Shown piece by piece: positions 1 through 4,213 of a stretch of 5,303 bases of DNA. Every line of letters starts with the position of its first letter. Positions within the stretch are counted from its first letter, which is position 1. Made by a program: the position numbers and the translations under genes. The DNA is from JBDKFK01 sp039798745. Its GTDB lineage: Bacteria > Patescibacteriota > Microgenomatia > UBA1406 > GWC2-37-13. The notes under the pieces are model-generated. The model was not told the DNA's origin. It saw nothing but the letters and a program-made list of their open reading frames with translations, and ran no database searches. The DNA is taken from NCBI GenBank assembly GCA_039798745.1, contig JBDKFK010000050.1, forward strand, positions 1 through 5,303. The letters run 5' to 3'.

Positions 1-33
1 ATTGAAGAATATATAGGCGTATTACGGTACTTT

Positions 34-62
34 ATAATATTTTTGTTCATATATATGAACAA
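34..62 (-). promoter_or_regulatory. Possible divergent promoter on the minus strand
   Basis: Read on the minus strand, TTGTTC (62-57) and TATTAT (39-34) are separated by exactly 17 nt, which is sigma-70-like spacing. The -35 hexamer lies in one arm of the palindrome. If real, it would drive a gene leftwards out of the window, and one operator could control both directions. The region is very AT-rich, so a chance match is quite possible, and no start codon for such a gene is visible before position 1. Confidence 0.3.
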
Positions 63-63
63 A
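42..63. promoter_or_regulatory. 22-bp perfect palindrome, probable operator of the TrmB-like gene
   Basis: The half-site TTTGTTCATAT (42-52) is followed immediately by its exact reverse complement (53-63), with no spacer and no mismatch. The dyad ends 6 bp before the -10 box of the downstream regulator gene and covers the place where its -35 element should sit. A dimeric winged-helix protein bound here would block RNA polymerase. Autoregulation by the TrmB-like protein encoded just downstream is the simplest reading, but it is inferred from position and not shown. Confidence 0.7.
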
Positions 64-75
64 TCATGATATAAT
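46..75 (+). promoter_or_regulatory. Extended -10 promoter giving a probable leaderless mRNA
   Basis: TATAAT at 70-75 matches the sigma-70 -10 consensus exactly and is preceded by TGA (67-69), an extended -10 TGn motif. The -35 region is weak: TTCATA at 46-51 with an 18-nt spacer is the best match, and it lies inside the palindrome. Only 6 nt separate the -10 box from the ATG at 82, so transcription should begin at or within a base or two of the start codon. No Shine-Dalgarno sequence precedes that ATG. Both observations point to a leaderless transcript. Confidence 0.7.
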
Positions 76-81
76 TTATCT

Positions 82-837
82 ATGTCACTACTCTCCTCTG
101 TTGGACTCTCAGAAAAAGAGGCACTTATCTACGATATTCTCATGAGCTCAGGCGAAAAACCCGCCAGTTCAATAGCATCGTTAGCTCACATGAACCGTAC
201 AACCTGTTACAGAATCCTCTATGATCTTGAAAAAAAAGGACTTGTTAACCATAGAGACCTAGGAAACAAAATCCATTTCAGGCTTGACCATCCACAAAAA
301 CTACTCGATTTTGCCGACAAACAGCTTAAAACACAGGAACAGGCACGCCACGACCTCGCACAACTTCTGCCTAGCCTTGTCTCGAGCTATGTGCTTTCGG
401 TAGAAAAACCAGTTATCGCTATGTTTGAGGGAGTGAAAGGCTTAAAAGAGATTTATCAGGACACGCTCCGGGAAAAAAAGTCAATCTTTGCTGTGCTCAC
501 CACAGCCGAAGTAGAGCCTGAATTATTTGCATGGCTCACCTCATACTACGGAAAAGCCCGTGCACGAGCACATATTTCTGCCAAAGTTATTGTGTCTTCC
601 GGTGAATGGTCTAAGGAGTATGAAAGGAAAAATACCGAAGAGCTGAGAGAAACAGTGATGGTATCCCAATCACTCTTCCCCTTTCAGCATGAGGTTGATA
701 TTTATGGAGATAAAGTAGCATTCATTAACTACAAAAAAGGAGACCCGCTTATCGGTTTCATAATAACCAACAAACAGATCGCCAAAACTATGAAAGCATG
801 GTTTGATCTTGCCTGGAAAGGTGCAACCATTGCCTAA
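82..837 (+). CDS. TrmB-family winged-helix transcriptional regulator
   Basis: A 251-residue cytosolic DNA-binding protein. Residues 1-70 form a TrmB-type winged helix-turn-helix: a GLSEKEALIYDIL first helix, a recognition segment around residues 38-54 (NRTTCYRILYDLEKKGLV), and a wing ending near FRLDHP. Residues 71-95 are a charged, probably coiled-coil, dimerisation helix. Residues 108-250 form an effector or oligomerisation domain with the FEGVKGLKEIYQ and IYGDKVAFINY motifs seen in bacterial TrmB-like proteins. Classical archaeal TrmB proteins regulate sugar uptake, are longer, and have a sugar-binding C-terminus. This protein is shorter, so its ligand is unknown. The ATG at 82 is chosen because the -10 box ends at 75, leaving no room for an earlier start. 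The palindrome upstream suggests autoregulation. The gene ends inside the stop codon of the convergent methyltransferase gene. The family call is firm; the regulon is unknown. Confidence 0.85.
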   Translation: MSLLSSVGLSEKEALIYDILMSSGEKPASSIASLAHMNRTTCYRILYDLEKKGLVNHRDLGNKIHFRLDHPQKLLDFADKQLKTQEQARHDLAQLLPSLVSSYVLSVEKPVIAMFEGVKGLKEIYQDTLREKKSIFAVLTTAEVEPELFAWLTSYYGKARARAHISAKVIVSSGEWSKEYERKNTEELRETVMVSQSLFPFQHEVDIYGDKVAFINYKKGDPLIGFIITNKQIAKTMKAWFDLAWKGATIA

Positions 838-2417
838 TGCACTCCTCTTGATTTCTCATTGATCTCCGTAAGCAAATCTAGCATATACGGATGCAGTGCA
901 CGAACCTTAGTAAGACGCCAGTATATATTTTCATTCTTATGCTGCGCCCCTTCATATTCGTGGCTAGCAACTCTTTGAATCCTGAACCCACACGTTTCCG
1001 CTAACTGATACATCAGCTCGTCATCAGGAACGTTTCTGTCAAACCGATGTTCTAAATCAGGGCCATCATTAATAAACCCTTTTGACACATTCCAGATGCC
1101 CATATCTCTTGACTGATTATCCATCCGCTCCCGTTCATGAGCATAGTCACCCTCATCAGGATTAGGGAGATCCATAATGAGTCTGCTGCCCAGCTGCATA
1201 ATGCGGTTCATCTCCAGAAGCATTCTGAGCTGATCAATCTCTGTAATATTATGGAGAAACGATCTACCAAGGCAGTAAATACCGTCAAACGTATTATCGG
1301 CAAACGGTGTTTCATGCCAGGAAGCCATAACCACATCTTCCCCTGATTTTTTTGCTTTTTCAAGACTCTCTTTTACAATATCTATACCTACTACATGACG
1401 CCCTTTTGATTTCAGCTCTTTCATAAGCCTTCCATCGCCACAACCCACATCAAGAACGCGTTTGCTTTCATGTAACTGCATGTTAAGAAGATCACCTTCA
1501 AACTCCTGTAGTTCGGCGTTGGGTTGATAATCTTTACCAAAATCAATGGTTTTATAGAGGTCAGGCAGTGTTTTGAACGCGACGGTTCCTTCATTTATAC
1601 GAAGTACTCTGTCTATATTATCCAGCTTTTGCTGATCCCAGTCATGGCTTCTTGCAAATGTTCGAAGAAGCATACGCGCATATGGCAGACTTACTTTATT
1701 TGACCAAGCACTAAAAATAGTAAGAATAGCTTCATCGTTTGTGGTCTCCCCCAGAGCATTATAGATAAGGTTAGTAAGCCTTGACGGTATATTGTCTACA
1801 AACCGCAACATAAGCCCTAGTTCTTCCCGAGATACAGTCTCTAGACTATGCAGTGCAGCTTCTATTCGTTGATATATCTTTTCTTCAAGATTGAACTGAT
1901 CTTCTTTATTGCGTTTGTCGAGCGGCATCAGTTTATTCCAGAACAACATACCTGCGTGCTTTACCTCTTCATGATTATTCTCTGACAAAGCATAGAGTCT
2001 GTTAATAATCTCAGGCGGCACGACACACTCAGGATGGGCGTTGAAAGCTCGAAGCAGTTCGTTAACCGCTACGCACACTCTAAATTTGATGTGTATTTCA
2101 CCTGTATACTGAGTCGCGTCAGCAGTATTACGAGGATCTTCAAGCATAGTTTGAAGTCGCGTAATAATTTCGCCAATATAGCGGATATTATCAGCCGTTA
2201 TATTTTTTTCGGTTAACGCCGTAACGGTATCGAGAAAATCACGATCCGGAAGAGCACTGAGTACGCCCTCATTCAGCATCAACCCTGCGGGCCAAAAACC
2301 ACGCTGCCGGTATTCTCTCAGAGGCGCCTGTATGCTAAATGTATCTGGAATAGATCGCTCCTCTGCCGGGTGTAAGGCTTCTACGATCACTTCCTGGCCT
2401 ACTTCTGCTTCGTCCAT
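834..2417 (-). CDS. Class I SAM-dependent methyltransferase with long helical N-terminal region
   Basis: A 527-residue protein. The C-terminal part (about 315-505) is a Rossmann-fold class I methyltransferase. Motif I is VLDVGCGDG (321-329), the SAM-ribose acidic residue follows in VVGIDIV (D346), and the post-II segment is PFADNTFDGIYCLG (371-384). This resembles Methyltransf_11/25-type enzymes, whose substrates vary widely, so no substrate is assigned. Residues 1 to about 300 show no motif I recognise. They are mainly amphipathic, helix-like sequence (for example 62-95, 150-205 and 215-275), possibly a helical-repeat scaffold for substrate or partner binding. No signal peptide or membrane segment is seen, so a cytosolic location is likely. 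The ATG at 2417 is the first start available, but its ribosome binding site is poor: AAGGA at 2437-2433 lies 15 nt away. The gene converges on the TrmB-like gene with overlapping stop codons (TAG against TAA). Its base composition is AT-rich like that neighbour and unlike the genes to the right. Confidence 0.85.
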   Translation of the reverse strand: MDEAEVGQEVIVEALHPAEERSIPDTFSIQAPLREYRQRGFWPAGLMLNEGVLSALPDRDFLDTVTALTEKNITADNIRYIGEIITRLQTMLEDPRNTADATQYTGEIHIKFRVCVAVNELLRAFNAHPECVVPPEIINRLYALSENNHEEVKHAGMLFWNKLMPLDKRNKEDQFNLEEKIYQRIEAALHSLETVSREELGLMLRFVDNIPSRLTNLIYNALGETTNDEAILTIFSAWSNKVSLPYARMLLRTFARSHDWDQQKLDNIDRVLRINEGTVAFKTLPDLYKTIDFGKDYQPNAELQEFEGDLLNMQLHESKRVLDVGCGDGRLMKELKSKGRHVVGIDIVKESLEKAKKSGEDVVMASWHETPFADNTFDGIYCLGRSFLHNITEIDQLRMLLEMNRIMQLGSRLIMDLPNPDEGDYAHERERMDNQSRDMGIWNVSKGFINDGPDLEHRFDRNVPDDELMYQLAETCGFRIQRVASHEYEGAQHKNENIYWRLTKVRALHPYMLDLLTEINEKSRGVH

Positions 2418-2423
2418 GCTATA

Positions 2424-2452
2424 AGTTTAGCGTCCTTACGGAAAAAATACAA
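2424..2452 (-). promoter_or_regulatory. Weak candidate promoter for the methyltransferase gene
   Basis: On the minus strand TTGTAT (2452-2447), a 17-nt spacer, and TAAACT (2429-2424) end exactly 6 nt before the ATG at 2417. The TrmB-like gene has the same -10-to-ATG distance. The hexamers match consensus poorly (about 3/6 and 4/6), so this is tentative. The alternative is a promoter further upstream with a conventional leader using the AAGGA at 2437-2433, 15 nt from the start. No clearly better promoter is seen in 2453-2570. Confidence 0.25.
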
Positions 2453-2568
2453 AGATCAATGAAAAGGTAATGCATTATTCAATATAGATCATGCCTACTC
2501 TCTGCAGATGTGTTCAGTTTATGTAGCCAGTTGATAATGTCGGGTTATGGGGCAGTATCTCTAAACGC

Positions 2569-2604
2569 AAAAAGGGCAGGATGGTGTAAACCATCCTGCC
2601 CTTT
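2569..2604 (-). terminator. Rho-independent terminator of the two-gene paralog operon
   Basis: A perfect 14-bp stem (2571-2584 with 2591-2604, arm AAAGGGCAGGATGG) encloses a 6-nt loop. On the minus strand the 3' arm ends in TTT and runs on into two more T residues (2570-2569), giving a five-T tract. The plus-strand side has only TTT then GTATTA, so the direction is minus. It lies 48 bp beyond the stop codon at 2652 and separates the operon from the methyltransferase gene. Confidence 0.9.
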
Positions 2605-2651
2605 GTATTAGGTCAGGCAGCTTCAGCTAGACAGCGTGTGCCTAGCAGAAT

Positions 2652-3266
2652 CTACCCTTCCTCGGAAACAGACGTATGAACAAGCTGATAGTCGACAGAG
2701 TAGTCGTCGTTATGATAACGAGCCTGATCTCGAGTAAGCATTGCCAAGAGGGCAAGCTCCTCCGAGAGGTCGTCATATGTCATCTCCAGTTGATCGCCTT
2801 CTTCTGGCGTACTTGCCTCCGTAATCGTGAGCGACACCTGGCCTCTGAAGATCGTATCAAGCGCCGCGTACAATGAGGTAGCAGGGATGCTGACCTCATA
2901 GGCCACGTTCGGCGAGTACTTTACGGTGAAGAGATACTCGACAAGCTCTTCAATCGCATACTCGCCTACACGCACGAACAGAGTCGCGCCGTGGTCGTCG
3001 TGGTATACCGGCTGTTCGACTGTCACCTCGGCAAGAGCTACCCAGAAATCATCCAGACCGTTGTCGCACCATTGTTCGCCTTGATGGCGAGGCTCATGGT
3101 ACCTACGGTTGAGTTCCTGGGGTGTTACGCCGATCACGTCGGCCTCAGCCCGCAGTTTACCTTTGGCCTGCTCAAGGTCGGTGGCCAAGACGCGAACATC
3201 CAGTGTCCAGTATCCGACGACTCGGAACCGGAACTCCTGGAATATGGTTTTAGAATCTGCAGTCAT
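2652..3266 (-). CDS. Unrecognised paralog family protein, copy 2 (204 aa)
   Basis: I do not recognise this family. The 204-residue protein is acidic, lacks a signal peptide or membrane helix, and is probably cytosolic. It aligns along its length with the upstream gene and with the C-terminal half of the gene at 4214. Shared landmarks are FRFRVVG (12-18), TPQ (48-50), W66, LDDFWVAL (71-78), PVY (86-88), YLFTV (111-115), ATSLYAALD (129-137) and LAMLT (174-178). Residues 12-38 and 111-140 resemble each other (aromatic-x-F start, then strand, then V-x-A/I-x-A and a helix), suggesting an internal duplication. The ATG at 3266 is supported by AAAGGAG (3279-3273) with a 6-nt spacer. Only 15 bp separate it from the upstream stop codon, and the ribosome binding site follows that stop almost directly, so translational coupling is likely. 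A terminator follows at 2604-2569. Confidence 0.8.
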   Translation of the reverse strand: MTADSKTIFQEFRFRVVGYWTLDVRVLATDLEQAKGKLRAEADVIGVTPQELNRRYHEPRHQGEQWCDNGLDDFWVALAEVTVEQPVYHDDHGATLFVRVGEYAIEELVEYLFTVKYSPNVAYEVSIPATSLYAALDTIFRGQVSLTITEASTPEEGDQLEMTYDDLSEELALLAMLTRDQARYHNDDYSVDYQLVHTSVSEEG

Positions 3267-3272
3267 GCAAAT

Positions 3273-3279
3273 CTCCTTT
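3273..3279 (-). promoter_or_regulatory. Ribosome binding site of paralog copy 2
   Basis: AAAGGAG on the minus strand, 6 nt before the ATG at 3266 and 2 nt after the TAA of the upstream gene (3284-3282). Sequence and spacing are identical to the site used by the upstream gene, which supports both start assignments and a shared mRNA. Confidence 0.85.
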
Positions 3280-3281
3280 CA

Positions 3282-3857
3282 TTACGCGTTGGGAACCAGC
3301 TCCCACGCGACACTTTCACCCGAGATCTCCATCTCCTCATAGCTCGTCTGCGCCGAGGTGAGCATAGCAAACAGCGCATTTTCATGCTCAAACTCGCGCG
3401 AATGGAGCGCCTGGCCATCGGCAGTGGAAAACTCCACCATGCTATCCAGGATCTGGTCGATCGCCGCGTAGAGCGACATCGCTTTGACCTGTGCCACATA
3501 GAGAGGCCTATCGTCGCCGTAGGAGAGGGTGAACTTGTACGTCTGTTCAGGCCCTTCCATAAGCGGCATATCGCGACAGATCAGCGTCACGCCGTAGTCG
3601 CTGTCGTAGATGGGAACATCGGGCGCCAGGTCGGTGAGGGCCGACATATAGTCGTCTACACTCCTGGGTATCCAACTGCCATACGTATGCTCACGACGAC
3701 GACCGCGCTCCTGTGGTGTGTCTACACCGTCAGGAAGCTCTTCCCGGCGCAGCTTGTCCTTGGCAGTCGCCAAGTCAGCCGCCGCGACAGGAGTATCCAG
3801 CTGGTACATTCCCACCAGTCGGAAACGGAATGTTCGCTCGGGGGTTTCATGAGTCAT
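3282..3857 (-). CDS. Unrecognised paralog family protein, copy 1 (191 aa)
   Basis: First gene of a two-gene operon and the second of three homologous genes in the window. The family is not recognised, so no function is assigned. The 191-residue soluble protein has FRFRLVG (10-16), TPQ (47-49), W62, VDDYMSAL (67-74), VPIY (81-84), YKFTL (107-111), AMSLYAAID (126-134) and LFAMLT (162-167). All of these are matched in the other two copies. Units at 10-36 and 107-137 look like diverged repeats of a strand-strand-helix element. Starts: an in-frame ATG at 3881 lies inside a leader hairpin and has no ribosome binding site. The ATG at 3857 has AAAGGAG (3870-3864) at a 6-nt spacing and is chosen. It is preceded by a long structured leader, a TATAAT box at 4046-4041 and a dyad at 4069-4089, so transcriptional and RNA-level control are both plausible. 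Confidence 0.8.
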   Translation of the reverse strand: MTHETPERTFRFRLVGMYQLDTPVAAADLATAKDKLRREELPDGVDTPQERGRRREHTYGSWIPRSVDDYMSALTDLAPDVPIYDSDYGVTLICRDMPLMEGPEQTYKFTLSYGDDRPLYVAQVKAMSLYAAIDQILDSMVEFSTADGQALHSREFEHENALFAMLTSAQTSYEEMEISGESVAWELVPNA

Positions 3858-3863
3858 GGGGCA

Positions 3864-3870
3864 CTCCTTT
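3864..3870 (-). promoter_or_regulatory. Ribosome binding site that fixes the start of copy 1
   Basis: AAAGGAG on the minus strand, 6 nt upstream of the ATG at 3857. It lies downstream of the alternative ATG at 3881 and therefore argues against that longer start. It begins 2 nt after the last leader hairpin (3873-3889), so a change in that hairpin could affect ribosome access. Confidence 0.85.
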
Positions 3871-3878
3871 CGATCTGG

Positions 3879-3909
3879 CATAGCCAGATACTGTGAAACA
3901 TAGCCGGAT
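3879..3909. repeat. Direct repeat CATAGCCRGAT in the leader
   Basis: CATAGCCAGAT (3879-3889) and CATAGCCGGAT (3899-3909) differ at one base and start 20 bp apart. Each supplies one arm of a different hairpin (H4 and H3). The sequence similarity therefore lets arms of the two hairpins pair with each other as an alternative fold. Confidence 0.7.
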
Positions 3910-4040
3910 TGGGTCCGGCTTCGGATAAGCAGACAGGGATTTATTATTCGCGTGGTCTGTAAGCACGCGAACCCTTATAGACGGGAGGCAAAATACAACT
4001 GTGGGGTGGTTGTGTAGTGTCTCCCGTCTACAAAAGAGTA

Positions 4041-4046
4041 ATTATA
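4041..4046 (-). promoter_or_regulatory. -10 box of the two-gene paralog operon
   Basis: TATAAT on the minus strand (4046-4041), an exact -10 consensus, placed between the upstream gene's terminator and the structured leader. No good -35 hexamer lies 16-19 nt upstream (the best options there are CGAAAT or ACGAAA). The promoter may therefore depend on an activator or be intrinsically weak. Expected transcription start is near 4034. Confidence 0.55.
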
Positions 4047-4068
4047 AAAGTGCTTTTAGATACATTTC

Positions 4069-4089
4069 GTACCAGACAGTGTCTGTTAC
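4069..4089. promoter_or_regulatory. 21-bp dyad, candidate operator of the paralog operon
   Basis: CAGACA (4073-4078), a central G, then TGTCTG (4080-4085) form a perfect core. It is flanked by GTA (4069-4071) and TAC (4087-4089), with only the 4072/4086 pair mismatched. It abuts the expected -35 position of the operon promoter, about 23 bp upstream of the -10 box, which fits an activator or repressor site. It does not resemble the palindrome in front of the TrmB-like gene, so a different regulator is implied. Confidence 0.5.
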
Positions 4090-4100
4090 CAAATATATGC

Positions 4101-4136
4101 AAAAGGCCGGGGGATGTAATGCTACATCCCCCGTCC
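4101..4136 (-). terminator. Rho-independent terminator of the third paralog gene
   Basis: An 11-bp perfect stem (4108-4118 with 4123-4133, arm CGGGGGATGTA) with a 4-nt loop is extended by two more pairs after one mismatch (4105-4106 with 4135-4136). On the minus strand it is followed directly by TTTT (4104-4101), then GCATAT. It lies 77 bp past the stop codon of the gene ending at 4214 and upstream of the next promoter, so the third gene is a separate transcription unit. Confidence 0.85.
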
Positions 4137-4213
4137 ATTATACGGTTAGAAATTTATCTATGCGCAGCGAGTGCACTTAGTTTCCTTTCTTCCCGTTCCG
4201 ATGTGCGAACGTT

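Larger units (their letters stand above)
3858..4034 (-). promoter_or_regulatory. Structured 5' leader with four hairpins, candidate cis-acting RNA
   Basis: About 177 nt between the expected transcription start (near 4034) and the ATG at 3857. In minus-strand order it contains four non-overlapping inverted repeats. H1 is a perfect 10-bp stem (4030-4021 with 3987-3978, TAGACGGGAG) enclosing an inner 5-bp stem (4013-4009 with 3999-3995). H2 is a perfect 8-bp stem (3971-3964 with 3954-3947, TTCGCGTG) with a 9-nt loop. H3 is a 7-bp stem (3920-3914 with 3908-3902, AGCCGGA) with a 5-nt loop. H4 is a 7-bp stem (3889-3883 with 3879-3873, ATCTGGC) with a 3-nt loop. No U-tract follows any of them, so they are not simple terminators. 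I do not match it to a known riboswitch class. An RNA regulatory element is an inference. Confidence 0.55.

Noticed and set aside
2605..2651. Extra element between the operon stop and its terminator
   Set aside because: Short scattered CTAG/CAGC matches are present, but no convincing stem, small gene or motif is seen.
3263..3499. Second minus-strand frame of 78 codons within copy 1
   Set aside because: It overlaps copy 1 in another frame, and its arginine- and serine-rich product looks like an out-of-frame reading. Copy 1 is supported by homology.
3858..3881. Upstream ATG at 3881 as start of copy 1
   Set aside because: It lies inside hairpin H4 and the leader repeat and has no Shine-Dalgarno sequence. 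The ATG at 3857 has AAAGGAG at 6 nt, the same arrangement as copy 2.
2991..3896. Plus-strand open frame of 301 codons
   Set aside because: It runs antisense across two genes whose minus-strand products are homologous to each other and have strong ribosome binding sites. Its own product shows no recognisable motif, so it is a by-product of GC-rich coding sequence.
3902..3971. Leader hairpins H2 and H3 as intrinsic terminators or attenuators
   Set aside because: Neither is followed by a run of T on the minus strand, so termination is unlikely without another factor.
3873..4136. CRISPR-like array in the repeat-rich intergenic region
   Set aside because: The inverted repeats differ from one another, and the only direct repeat is 11 bp and occurs twice. 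There are no regular spacers and no cas genes.
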